Shown here: piece by piece, positions 1 through 11,165 of the stretch
How positions within the stretch are numbered: the stretch's first letter is position 1
Layout of the letters: every line of letters starts with the position of its first letter
Assembly: GCA_900239685.1 (NCBI GenBank)
Contig: OENT01000040.1
Location: forward strand, 1 to 64,000
Origin: Rotaria macrura
Taxonomy: Eukaryota > Rotifera > Eurotatoria > Philodinida > Philodinidae
Length of the DNA stretch: 64,000 nt
Direction of reading: 5' to 3'
The notes under the pieces: generated by a model
The model's input: the letters and a program-made list of their open reading frames with translations, nothing else
Told to the model about the DNA's origin: nothing
Databases searched by the model: none
Program-made: the position numbers and the translations under genes

Positions 1-424
1 CCCCCCCCCCCCCCCCCCGTCCTCCTAGAATAAAAGGTCACGCCAAGAAAAAGCTCACCAGACGCAATAGAAGCCCCTGGGATCTCCAGACATGCTTTTC
101 AGAAATCCAGTGGATTTCCAGATTCTAGCACTAAAACACCAGGTTTTTCAGTAGAAAATCTGGCTTTTTAGTAAAAAGTCTGTTTTCTTTTGTAAAACAA
201 TCAAGGTTTTTTGTAAAAAAATGACTATTTCCTAGTAAAAAGTTGGTTTTCCAGAATTTGGCTGCGAGAAATGGCTGTTTGAATGCGAGAAAAATTTTTG
301 AAATCCTTAACTTTCTCGGTAAACCCTAGCTAAAATATAGCCCACAGTAGTAGGCCACCGTTGGAAGAGTAATATAAATTTTCATAATAGAAGACCTTGG
401 CCTTTTATTCTGGGGAGGGGTTTA
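1..424. mobile_element. Candidate short element with terminal inverted repeats (MITE-like)
   Basis: The window opens with 18 C residues, then a C-rich stretch followed by AGAATAAAAGGTCA (27-40). The same motif, inverted, lies at 399-412 (AGAATAAAAGGCCA read on the minus strand) and is again flanked outside by a C-rich run. This is the layout of terminal inverted repeats around a roughly 400-bp non-coding element. The interior (about 135-260) holds several diverged copies of a short unit of the form TTTTTNGTAAAAA, each able to fold on itself. The inner end abuts a broken hAT transposase reading frame, as if the element had inserted there. No target-site duplication can be checked because the outer flank is off the window. 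The poly-C could be part of the element or a sequencing/assembly artefact. Confidence 0.4.
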
Positions 425-841
425 GCAGGAATGAATAATAACGCCATAGCCAAAAGCGATAATTTTTTATAAATAAGTGAATCATTTTGCCACCACTGTA
501 ATTTATCAGTATCATTTGAATAAATGAATTTCTTTTTCACATAATCAGGTATTTCATCAAATTGATCAAAATCTTCACCATCTGATGCATCATTATCTTT
601 TCAACTAAATGATCTTAATACGTCATTAACAGTCAATTCATCACCTGTATCCGTGAAATACGTACCCGTACCCGGTACGGATACCCGACCCGCGGGTTGC
701 AGTACTCTATTCCAAAATGCTTGTTCAAAGAAAATATCGGGTTCACAAGGACTAAAAATTGCCTGCCTAATCGCAAAGCTTTTCAGCTGCTGTATGTTCG
801 ATAGAGCTGAAAATGTTTTACAGACACTAGAAGCACTTTAG
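419..841 (-). pseudogene. Decayed hAT-family transposase fragment (C-terminal dimerisation region)
   Basis: Read on the minus strand, one frame runs from about 838 to 419 with a single internal stop (TGA at 603-601). Near its end it contains LQWWQNDSLIYKKLSLLAM followed by LLFIPAKP. This fits the C-terminal dimerisation motif of hAT transposases (acidic stretch, WW, P/L-S-x-L-A, then the IPA motif). The usual continuation after IPA (S-x-S-x-E-R) is missing: the reading frame runs into the C-rich end of the neighbouring inverted-repeat element. No N-terminal part was found. A remarkable CpG-rich, palindrome-rich stretch (about 655-700, containing ACCCGCGGGT) sits inside the frame. It is a relic, not a working transposase. 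Confidence 0.5.
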
Positions 842-2388
842 GGTGCCTATTGCTTTGAATTCTTTCTCTCTCATCCCATTTAAGTAAAAAAGTTGTTTGG
901 ATAGTGCTTCCTTCGTAAGACCTGTCAAAGTTCAGCGCAAGTATACTTTTTAAATAAAAACAAAATTGGTACTATTATAGTAACACTATTTGGTACTTTT
1001 AGAAAAAATTTCAGCTAGATCAAATATATCATGCCTGAGAAACGGGGCAATTTTGTCAATTTTTACTTAAAAACCAGGTTCGAGAAAACCACGAAAGAAA
1101 GAAAAACGCCGTATACCTCTACGGTAATTGAGTTCATATTTTCGATTTTTTTACTGTAAGGTAATAATTGAATTCTCAAAACATCACCAATAGGTAGAGT
1201 ACACTTCAAAGCACATATACAACAGAAGAAAACAAGAAACAAAAATTTTGAAAATTTCGGCTCAGGAAAAGAAATTCCCTTAAAACAGAAAAAAACAGCC
1301 ACATTAATCTTCAAATTGATGACTAAATACTGAACGGAATGGATTTGTGTTACAAAAAGAAGCATCGACTTTTTGGTTTCGTGTATGCCTGGCCTGCAGG
1401 CCAGGCCAGGCTTCAACATACCAGGCCAGGCATCAGGCCAGGCTCCAGGCAGGTCAGGCTCAATCATAGCAGGCCAGGCACCAGGCCAGGCAGGACCGGG
1501 AAAAAGTGGTCTGTTGGCAGCTCTGATCTGGAGTATGAGTATATTCACTGATCTTCTTTTGAAGCACACGCACTGCTCATTCCACACACCTTCTACATGA
1601 CACGGTCATCTCTTACGTACTATTCTTAGTTTATTTTTATACTTGTACAAATATTATTTTGATTTCATCAGTCATCTCAATAGCACATGCTGACAGAGTA
1701 GTGTGGAGTGCAATGATCATCTTGATAGATTATTCATAATCATAACGAATAGAGGACATTTAAATATCTAGTATGGAAAATAATAAAGTTTCAGTTTCTA
1801 AATAATCTTTAACATTGAGATGTGAACTCCATTCGTTTAATGAAAATAATGAATAAATAATAAAAACTGCTAGTGAATCACTGATAATAAATGTGATGGC
1901 TGACATTTTTCTATGCATGAACAGTGGAATCGTTTTTTGTTTTTGATAGATTTTTCTTTTAATAGCATTACATAAATAGCAAAACTGTCACTGATAAACA
2001 GCAACTTTATCATCATTTTCTCCATGCTAAAGAAATAATGCCAGATAATCAACCTTGATAAATGTCGCCGTATGTTTTTTTTCATATTCTGATGATTCAT
2101 TTTGTCATCTTATCTTAAATGTTGTTAGAAATGAGATTAAGAAAAAACACAAAATGGCTAACATGAACTATACTCATTTAAGATCGAAAAAAAAGTGAAT
2201 AACATGTTTTGAAATTAGAAAACAAAATCTTCAATATCGTGTTCGAATCTAAATAATTTATTCTAAGAATTGCAATATGAGCTATTTTACTAATTAGTAA
2301 TAAGATTTACTATTCTAGATCCTTTTGCTATTATCAAATCATTCTTTCTTATAAATTAAGTGTGTTTGAAGTCTCGCTATTATTAGAA
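841..2388. other. Intergenic, transposon-relic flank
   Basis: AT-rich sequence without a supported gene, except for the GC-rich minisatellite at 1387-1500. Open frames over the minisatellite (both strands, up to 174 codons) come from the repeat and not from a recognisable protein. The sequence just before 2389 ends in TTATTAG followed by AA and the ATG, an acceptor-like context for the acetyltransferase gene. Confidence 0.6.
1387..1500. repeat. GC-rich minisatellite of CAGGCCAGGC-type units
   Basis: About 110 bp made of diverged units built on CAGGCCAGGC, with spacers such as TTCAACATAC and TCAATCATAG between the blocks. It begins with a perfect 20-bp palindrome, GCCTGGCCTGCAGGCCAGGC, at 1387-1406. 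The block stands out sharply against the surrounding AT-rich DNA. A minisatellite is the simplest reading; it could also be the internal tandem array of a non-autonomous transposon. Confidence 0.8.
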
Positions 2389-2991
2389 ATGACTGGAACA
2401 ACTACAACAACTACAGCATTGATCGATAACAATCATCAGAAAAATGAATACAATGCGTTAGTCTATCGCATAGCAACGATAAACGATTGTGATTTATTAG
2501 CAAATTTAATCAATAGTGCTTATCGAGGTGAATCATCACGTCAATGTTGGACTCATGAAAGTGAATTAATTCCTACACCAAGAACAAGCGTCAATGATTT
2601 ATTTCACATGATCAATAATGACAAATATGTATTTTTAGTATTTTTTACTAGCATTGATCAATTTTTAATAGGATGTATTAACATACTACATCAAGAAGAA
2701 GTAAAACGTGCACATTTGGGTATGCTCGCTGTTCGTCCAGATTTACAAGCAAGAGGTTATGGAAAATTTATCCTATCTGTTGCTGAAAATTATGCTGTAA
2801 ACAATTGGAACGTTAATTATATTGAATTGAGTATCATTGTTCAACGACCTGAACTAATAGCCTATTATATTCGTCGGGGTTACGCTGATACTGGTCGGCG
2901 ATTACCGCTTCCAATTCAACTGTCAAAGATCGATCCTACTAAACGAGAGGATTTAGAGATTGCCATCATGAATAAATGTGTCAAACAATAA
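2389..2991 (+). CDS. Intronless GNAT-family N-acetyltransferase
   Basis: A 200-residue protein in one exon. The ATG at 2389 is chosen; an upstream in-frame GTG at 2362 is not a plausible eukaryotic start. The GNAT fold is shown by YRIATINDCDLLANLINSAY (beta1-alpha1) and by motif A, LAVRPDLQARGYGK (residues about 116-129), whose R/Q-x-x-G-x-G pocket binds acetyl-CoA. The segment YRGESSRQCWTHESEL resembles a signature common in bacterial and fungal GNATs (YRGE-S-R-GWT-E). The C-terminal YYIRRGYADTGRR is the usual GNAT beta6-alpha4 end. The substrate cannot be told. An AATAAA polyadenylation signal lies at 3004-3009, just after the stop. Lack of introns, microbial-type signature and a transposon-rich location hint at horizontal acquisition. 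Confidence 0.85.
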   Translation: MTGTTTTTTALIDNNHQKNEYNALVYRIATINDCDLLANLINSAYRGESSRQCWTHESELIPTPRTSVNDLFHMINNDKYVFLVFFTSIDQFLIGCINILHQEEVKRAHLGMLAVRPDLQARGYGKFILSVAENYAVNNWNVNYIELSIIVQRPELIAYYIRRGYADTGRRLPLPIQLSKIDPTKREDLEIAIMNKCVKQ

Positions 2992-5595
2992 TTTAGTAAA
3001 TGAAATAAAAACGAAACATGATTCCATTTGACTAATTCTCTAATGCAGTATATGGCCATATATTTTGATTTTGGTAAATTTATCTCTGTCAGATGACTTT
3101 ATCTTTTGAGATATCTATGATGTCATGGAAATACCGAAAAATTTGATTGCACTATTTGCGTCATAGAGCTGCTAAAAATGGACTAGAAAAGTGTCTCATT
3201 ATCCTTTTGTCTGAGAGTTTTTAGCGCACTTTTTAAAACATGAAATTGGAAATTTCACTAACAAACACCTTAAGACAAGCAGTCAACTACATAAAGTAAA
3301 CTTCTATGTATAAACAGTTTTCTATTCGTTGTATCGCGGTGTTAACATTATCTTGAGATTCGGATAGTTCAATTTATATGTGTCATCAGCTAATCGTATT
3401 CTCCATTAGTCGACTATGGAGTTTGAACATCGATACAATCGGTTGTATCTATATCCAATAGAAATATCTTTAGTATCGTATTATTTTTAATCACACGACT
3501 TACTGTTTTGATGAGACAATAAGCGGAGTTGATTATTTGACTGTTAGCGATTTCAAGTGAGAAATGTGTACATGAACTACGTCGTCTGCAAATTTTTGTT
3601 TCGATGAACACTGCTTGATTTTTAGAGTTTGTCCTTTGTTATGTTCTTGATACAATGGAACTTTAAGTATCAATTTACTGAAAAACTGACGATTAAAATC
3701 GACATCAAAGTGGTCTTGATCGGAATGAAAATTTAAATGGGGGGTCAAGTTCAAAATGTTGTCTTTTCGACAGATAAACATTATTAAACGGTATTTCGTC
3801 AGTCGATATGAATAGTTATCCGTGTCAAATACATAGAACTGTCGTGTTTCTCCTTTCTATTGTAAGTCAGCAGCGTAGCTTTTCAAAATAATACTTTTTA
3901 AATAAACATAAAGCTATTTCATTATTGTGTAGCTATCTCTCACTTTCTCTATAACTATTTAATTATTTTCTATAAAGTTTCAAAGTTTCTCTGACTATTA
4001 AGAAGTTTGTACAGTTATTCACGCTATACGACTAAACTATTTTTAAGCTTTGTGGCTTATGAGTAAGATGCATATGCACTAGACTCAAAACCAAAACATT
4101 ATTCAGTCTGAAATCGCTATAATCTCTGGAACATTATCATTATCAACAGTCAGATCAAACTCTCGTACCAGTAGAAGTATTTAGATCGTAATCAACACTA
4201 ACAACGACAGAATAACATGAAGTTAGAGCTTCTAAAAAGACTTAGCTAATAAGTGAAAAATGGCCAATAACTACTTCAAATTAAGAAACCCAACAGAGAT
4301 TAGTCAGATTCTTTCAATTTTCAAATCCATGCAGTTCAAGAAAAAATTAAATATCATGCTGATATTTCTATCACGGTAATTATAATTCCTCGAACGAAAA
4401 AGAAGCACTCAATTATCCTGTACAGTCAATTCAAAAAAACGAAAATCTTTTTCCAGTTCTTAGTAAACAACTACAGCAATGAATAAATAGCTATGGTAGG
4501 AATTAAATGACTATCATGCGTTTGAGAAGAGACAGCAAAGATTAAATAACTGTAGAAAGTTTAAGGAGTTGCATCTTTGAGAATCTTTCGCCTGAGAAGA
4601 AAAATCTCAATTTGGCAAGTGAGTCATTGTCTATATTAATGTCCTGTTTCTTCATGCAATTTCTCATTATTTCCTTCACACTAGACTCAAGATGTGAAAA
4701 GATTATCGCTTAACTAATTGCATGATTTCATATCAGTCATAGAAACTCCTCGGTACTTGGAAGAAATTAATTACAGTCTTATAAGAGCATTCGTTCATTT
4801 CTACAAGAAAAGATCAAGTTTCATAAAAATGGGTCCAAGTCTAGATATTATCAAGTACAATGAAGTAGAGTTCTGATCGTAATGACCACATATAATTACT
4901 ATATACCGACAGACAGCAATCATATATACATATTTGGGATGGATCATAATGAAGAATAAGAATGATATAACAACCAGGAGTGATATCAGTGATGAACTAC
5001 TTAACTGGTGTTACGTAGACAATAATTATAATTGAAATGAATATTGCCATGCTTCTAAAATTTTCGTGTTACTTAATTGTTGATACATCACAATGATAGA
5101 TTGTTTTCGAATATTAACTGTTTAAGAATCTATTCAAAACGTCGATATTGGTTTGAAGTTTTAGTAAAATTGTTCTTAGAAAAAATAAACATGTAAAGTA
5201 TGTTTCTTTTTGTTCACGAACAACATGTATCTGTTGCAGTCTCACCAGAAAACCCAAGAGCTTCTACTAGAATAAGAATCTGTTCGTACATCAAAACTCA
5301 TTGTGTTGTTCAATTCAACGATGTGATTCAGAGCCGTTGATAGTTCGATGAATATCGACGCTATTGAACAAAATCCTTCTTCTTGCGTCATCTTGCGGGT
5401 ATACTCTCGATCGTTTCTATATATATATATATAACGAACGAATCGTATTATTCTTGGTATCAGTTAGTTAGTCCATCTATATCCATATTTCAGTCAGTCA
5501 TTGAATGTTCTCTTTTTCTATGTCGTATTATAATCACTAAATTTTTCTTTTCATATCGCTTGCAAGAGTCGTTCTAATAATTAAAGACATCGAGA
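2992..5595. other. Intergenic region between GNAT and UMPS
   Basis: About 2.6 kb of AT-rich DNA. Short frames at 3.4-3.8 kb show no family motif and overlap one another on the same strand. A (TA)n run at about 5418-5432 lies 160 bp upstream of the UMPS start. I see nothing else supportable. Confidence 0.6.
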
Positions 5596-8469
5596 ATGGA
5601 TGATCTAACACAACTTGTCTTGCAACTCTTTGATATTGAAGCATTCAAATTTGGTTCATTCAAACTTAAAACTGGTATTCAATCACCTATCTATATCGAT
5701 TTGCGAGTAATCATAAGCTATCCAGATATTCTCGTAATAAATAAGATTTTCCATAGCGAATCATTTCTATGTAATTCATTCTTTCATTCATAGCGATCCG
5801 TAGCTGTGCATATGAATGAAATACTTCAAAAATCGAATGTTAGTTTTGATTCAATCTGTGGTGTTCCATATACAGCCCTACCGATCGCTTCAGTGAGTAT
5901 AACCGTTTTGTCTTGTTGGTATATAAATTAGAAGAAAAGATTAGAAATAAATTTTGCTCATATTACAGATTATCTGTGCTGATTATAGCAGGCCCATGTT
6001 GATTCGAAGAAAGGAAGCCAAAAATTATGGAACAAAAAAATTAATTGAGGGAAAATATCATTCTAATGATCGATGCATAATTATTGAAGATATTGTTACG
6101 AGTGGTTCAAGTGTGATTGAAACAGCCGATGTAGAAAAAACAATTGGAGATCAAGAATTTAACTAAAAGTCTTCTACATTTATTATTTTCTTTTTTTAAT
6201 AGAGTCTTCGTGCTGAAGGAATACAAGTAACTGATGCTATTGTATTTTTCGATCGTGAACAAAATGGTGAACAAAACTTAAAGGAAAAAAATATTCGACT
6301 GCATAGGTACACTTGTTGTTTTGAATGTTTGTAGGAATGAAGTAATTGGATAACATTTTCTTATTGATTAGAGTTCTAAAAATCTCACAAGTTCTAGAAT
6401 ATCTTGTTGAACATGGAAGAATAACTGAAGAAATGTCGACAAATGTTCAAGACTTTATACATGATAATCAAACACATCTACCAACCATGAATATAGAAAT
6501 CGAAAATAAAATTTCAAATATTCCTATTCGTCAACGATTTCAAACAATTATGAAAGAAAAAAGGAGTAATCTTTGTCTATCAGCAGATTTAACGAGTCTT
6601 GATGAGATCATCGAAGTAAATTTATTTCCTACGAAAAAATAACACGTTTTCTTCGTCAACATTTATTTCTTTTTTTTTCTAGTTATCAAAGCAAATTGGT
6701 TCTAATATTTGTATGTTAAAAATTCATTGTGATATTTTAACGGATTTTTCCATGGATAAAATTCAACAATTAAAAGATATTTCAAGAAAATTTAATTTCC
6801 TTTTACTCGAAGATCGGTAATGAAGTTTTTCTTTTCATGGAGAAAAGGCTTGCATACGATTGAAATGAAAATTTCACGTTCTTTCTAAAGCTAGATGAGA
6901 TTTTATAATTCAACTTCATCAAGTACCATAGTAGTAACCTTCTATACTTTGTGATTGAGTCGCTGAGTTAACTTCTAAGCGTATCATCGTTGATTATCTA
7001 TCGATTTATACACATAAATATTATCGAGTTTTGTTGAAACTCGAGCTTGAATGAGTCTATATTTTTCTGTCTATCGTAGAAAGTCCTGTCATTAATACCG
7101 TAGAAATATTAGATTTCAATCATATTTTTGAAGATTTTAAAATAGTTCAAACACTGCACTTAATTGTCAGCGTTCTCTCTTCATCCGAATCTCGGCATTG
7201 AGTAATCTCATTAATCTTGATATGAATTTCATTTAACTAATATTATTGAAGAATTTAGTATCAATTTTCAGTGTTCTCCTTAGAGAATTCGACTTTCTTC
7301 GAAATCTTACTTCATTTAAGTAACCACAACTAATAGGAATCGGAAATCTAGATTGATTTGGGATCAAATTTTCAGTTGTTACAGTACAGTAATTATCGAT
7401 CATGTGTGAATGATATCTCTAGGCGAAATTTCCCTCGACAAACTTCGAGCAGAAAAAAGATCTTATATTTTTCATAGTCTTAATCGTGATCTCAGTACTG
7501 AATTATTCGTTAGAAAAATTGGTTTTTTGTAGATCTTTTCTAAAAAATATCGTCATTCATTCATTCAGTCAATATGAAGTTACAATAAAGAAAATCTGAC
7601 TTTTTTGTGAAAGAACATGAAATTTTCATTCAATCACGATTTTTGTTTTGATATTCTTCAACAAGCTGAAGCAGAGAAGAAATTTTTACAAAGATTTTCT
7701 ATACACATATTCAAAGAAGATAAATTCTATGATATTCTTTATCATACAGAAAATTTGCTGATATTGGTAATACCGTAATGCTTCAATACACAAAAGGTCT
7801 TTTTCGAATTGTTGAATGGGCAGACCTCGTTACTGTTCATGCTTTACCCGGTGAAGGCATTTTGCAAGCATTAGAACAAGTATGTTTTATAGATATGCGG
7901 ACCTATGATTAATGATATTAAAAGGAAATAATGAGAATCTTTTAATATAATAGGCAGCTAAATCAGTTAAGGAACCACGTGGATGTTTGTTAATAGCACA
8001 AATGTCGTCAAAAGGAGCGCTTACAAACCATGAAGATTATGTTAAAGGTCTGAATTGAATAGAACAAAAACTAAACTCTTACATCATATCTTCATTTATT
8101 TGCAGGTGTCATAAAATGTGCTGAACAATATCCTGACTTTGTTATTGGATTTATTTCACAATCGCATCTAACAACAGCAACAAATAACTATTTTCATTGC
8201 ACTCCAGGTAAATTATTTTCGATACACGAGAAATGAAAACAAAATGACATCATCTTTTCATTGAAATACTTAAACTAGGCGTTCATTTGAATATTAATGG
8301 CGATCAACTTGGTCAACAATATGTAACACCAAGACAAGCGGTCGATGGACGAGGCGCTGATATACTTATTGTTGGTCGTGCTATTCTTGATTCAATCAAT
8401 CGTGTTAAAACTGCTGAAGAGTATCAAAAGGAAGGCTATCAAATATATGAACAATTAGGCAAAATCTAA
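5596..8469 (+). CDS. UMPS: Uridine 5'-monophosphate synthase (OPRT + OMP decarboxylase)
   Basis: Bifunctional enzyme of the last two steps of de novo pyrimidine synthesis: orotate + PRPP to OMP, then OMP to UMP; cytosolic. Ten exons join in frame to 465 residues (human about 480): 5596-5733, 5794-5892, 5969-6130, 6203-6306, 6372-6615, 6683-6816, 7750-7879, 7954-8047, 8106-8207, 8279-8469. The N-terminal OPRT half has [30 protein letters not shown]-like [12 protein letters not shown], and the PRPP loop [12 protein letters not shown]. The C-terminal decarboxylase half has CLSADLTS, the catalytic [14 protein letters not shown] (D-x-K-x-x-D), AQMSSKGAL, and the phosphate-binding IVGRAILDS. Intron 6 is unusually long (933 nt) and holds no recognisable gene. 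AATAAA occurs at 8506-8511. All key motifs are present, so the gene looks functional. The fused animal-type order (OPRT first) is normal. Confidence 0.96.
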
Positions 8470-9424
8470 CATTTGTCTTGATTTTATTTGTTATGTTCTA
8501 TCGTAAATAAAATACGATAGTGAAAAGATTATTTCGTTCGATAGAGAGCATCATATTCATTTGTCAAGTCGAATATCTACATGCACATATCAACTACTAT
8601 ATTAATTCAATGAGTTGTTTGTTGTCATTTACGATTCGAAATCAAAACGTTTATCTACTCTCTAACTTAGAAGTCATCCATAATTGACGTTTAATCGCAC
8701 TCGTTGCTTTCGTTCGTCCCGTAGGTTATTCAATCTTGAAACTATCTATACTTCATTTAATACGAATTATTTACCGACTTAGATAACAGTTGGAAGTTTT
8801 CTTTTACAAAATATAGCCAGCACCAGAAAACATTCAACATCGATAATGACAACGATACAAGTTCTTGTTAAGCACATATTTGCGGGGGAAAAGAAACCGA
8901 TTGTTGAGTTGCTTTTTTATAGTGCGTTTTTCTTTAATTCTTTTCTTCACTGATAAAAAGCAAAGCAAAGTTGTCTATCAGACGTGAAAACCAGTTTTCA
9001 CTATTTCTGTTGAAAATTTTCTATAATAATTTATTTCATCAAAACTGACCTAAATTTTTAAGTCTGTCGAACTGACAGATTTGTGTTATGTTCAAGTAAT
9101 TCAAATATCGTCTATTCATCTTAACCATTCATAATAATCACCAACTAGTTATGAGCATAAATGAAATGATTGGCAATGATGAAAAAAGTTCTATTATTTT
9201 TTTTCTGTTGGACTCATTAGAATTTTTTCGAATGAATCTTTTTCAAGCAAAAAAGACAGTTCATCATCAGTTACTTGTTAGAGCTGAGAAATTTGTCTAG
9301 TTTTTTCTTAGCCTCTGTTGAGAATGTCAACAAAGACCTACGCAATCTTCTCGTTTACTTAGACATCCTTTAGATATGATTGGTAATCTTTACTTAATTA
9401 AAATACACATTACGATACACTATA

Positions 9425-9509
9425 CTATTACTCATTTCAGAAAAGAAGGCGGCTGGATACAGCTATTATAGCTGTATCCACCCGCCTTCTTTTTTGAAAT
9501 GGGTAATAG
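9425..9509. repeat. 85-nt fold-back: two 40-nt inverted arms, 5-nt loop
   Basis: Left arm 9425-9464 and right arm 9470-9509 are reverse complements with only 3 mismatches in 40 positions, separated by ATTAT. The arms carry the GC-rich core GAAGGCGG and TGGATACAGCT. Either strand would fold into a long hairpin of pre-microRNA size. No target-site duplication is evident. It could be a microRNA precursor, a miniature fold-back transposon, or a transcription-blocking hairpin; the sequence alone cannot decide. Confidence 0.85.
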
Positions 9510-10184
9510 ATGCTATGTTCGTTAACAAATCCTGATTAGCAATACTTTTCGACTTTGATCTTGCTTTCGTAATTCATTTCGTGAATTTTTATTAACAAAA
9601 ATATGAATTGTTCATGTCTGTTATATCTTCTCCTAATGCATTATCGTGATTCTCATCTATATTTATTATCATTGAAACTCATCTATTTTCAGCACGTAGA
9701 CCTACAAACATAAGATAACTCCATGGGGATTCACATTCAATATCCAGCTAAGTTGTGATATCAATATAGATGTTAATTAGACATAAGGAGATGCTAAAGC
9801 GGAACAATCGACACATAAATTAGTAGTAGTTTCTATTGAAAAATATATATGCAAGAAAATTTAAACATATAAAATAAAAAAGTTCGAAATTATCCATCAC
9901 GTATCAACAATTAAATCAATTTCATACTCAGTCTGTGATTACTATGGAATGGACAAAGAGAGAAAAATGATCTTCATACATATAATTGTTATTTGATGAA
10001 TAAAATTAGCATGAAATGTTACTATATTACTAGATGTTTATCTGCATTACATCGACATCAGTCATGCTCAATTATTTGGAAAAGTTACTCAATGATCTAT
10101 ATCACAATCTTTATTAGTAATTAATGTTCGATTTCAAAAACTACTGATGATAAAAACTTATGTTTTGTCAAGTGGCGTTGACAG

Positions 10185-10358
10185 CATTTACAGAGAGCGA
10201 CTATTGATCATATGAATATAACATTAAGTGGCATCAGTTCTATTTATTATTCAAATTCATTAAAACATTGGATTAATATTGGTTTAGGAAACATCATCGA
10301 AAAACCAATTATGTCATATTCACCTGATCAACGTTTCATTAATGAAGATCTAACCTAG
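10185..10358 (+). pseudogene. Exon-like relic, product unknown
   Basis: After an acceptor-like CGTTGACAG, a 57-codon frame runs to TAG at 10356-10358. Its residues are well mixed (for example LSGISSIYYSNSLKHWINIG and MSYSPDQRFINEDLT), unlike random AT-rich frames. No upstream exon with a start or donor could be joined to it, so it may be the last exon of a decayed gene or chance. I do not recognise the family. Confidence 0.25.
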
Positions 10359-10616
10359 AATAAGCTGTTTTCCTTGTTATCATTATTTATTTCTATTGAT
10401 ACATAATCAGTAGCGATACAGTTCTGTTTTTTTTCTTTCTTTTTTGCACTTCTATCTACATATTAACCTACGAATTTTTTTTATCAGCCAAAAATCATTA
10501 TATTCTTTTGGCTTGCCAACTGTTTCTATATTTATTTGTATACGGGACTATGTTAGTAGCATAGACACACAGATATATCTGACTATATGCGAGAAAATGA
10601 TCCAGTTCGTCAAAAA

Positions 10617-10960
10617 ATAAGAAAAAGAAAAAAAAAGAAGAAGAATCGAATCCATTGCGACGGAAAATGTCGTGCAAGCGCATAGAATGGAACCAACATC
10701 TGGCTGTTCTCGAGACGACGACGCTGATAGATGCGATGCGATGCGATACGATGCGATCATAATGACGAGTGAGAAAAAGAAGAGAGAGAGAGAGAAGAAG
10801 AATAAGAAGAAAGAGAGAAGAAACTCCGGACTCTTCTTTCCCGTTGCCATCCCGCTGAGGCCAGGGATCGTATATTTGTTCTTCTCTTGCACACACACAC
10901 ACACACAGAAACGACTCAACTATGTTACTGAGAATGCCGCCGGCGAATGCGCATTCTAAC
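10617..10960. promoter_or_regulatory. Low-complexity, CpG-bearing block, possible promoter/5' UTR of the 11166 gene
   Basis: Contains an A/G-rich tract (10617-10650 and 10773-10815), a GATGC/ATGCG pentamer repeat at about 10731-10757, a (CA)n run at about 10890-10907, and CpG-richer sequence than its flanks. It lies 200-550 bp upstream of the ATG at 11166. Similar CpG-bearing, purine-rich blocks occur at 40.3-40.5 and 42.2-42.65 kb. The promoter role is inference only. Confidence 0.3.
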
Positions 10961-11165
10961 TTATATTTGTCTCTTCATTCATCTCAAATGGCAATATATG
11001 ATGATGATAATAATCACTATCATCATGATAATGTCATTTTCCTCATATGAGGAATGATTGTTTTCAAAACGATACATTTCATTATTAAACTATTATCGAA
11101 AATAGAAAATCAATATACAAACGAAATCTATATTATCATCGTTAAATTGAAGAAAAACAACTCGC

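Larger units (their letters stand above)
8470..11165. other. Intergenic region with fold-back hairpin and low-complexity segment
   Basis: About 2.7 kb. It contains the fold-back at 9425-9509, an exon-like relic at 10185-10358, and a purine-rich, CpG-bearing low-complexity block at about 10617-10960 next to the membrane-protein gene at 11166. Overlapping frames of 95-134 codons in that block are products of simple sequence and are not called. Confidence 0.6.

Noticed and set aside
1-18. Poly-C as a telomere
   Set aside because: A single-base run is not a telomeric repeat; no TG-rich array is present. It is treated as an element end or artefact.
1063-1600. Frames of 70-174 codons over the minisatellite
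   Set aside because: The repeat reads as Pro/Gly/Ala/Gln in several frames at once; there is no family motif and the flanks are not coding-like.
2362-2388. GTG start giving nine extra residues on the acetyltransferase
   Set aside because: Non-ATG starts are rare in animals, and the ATG at 2389 follows an acceptor-like TTATTAG.
10498-10959. Three overlapping frames of 95-134 codons
   Set aside because: They come from A/G-rich, pentamer and CA simple repeats on both strands, with no protein-like character.
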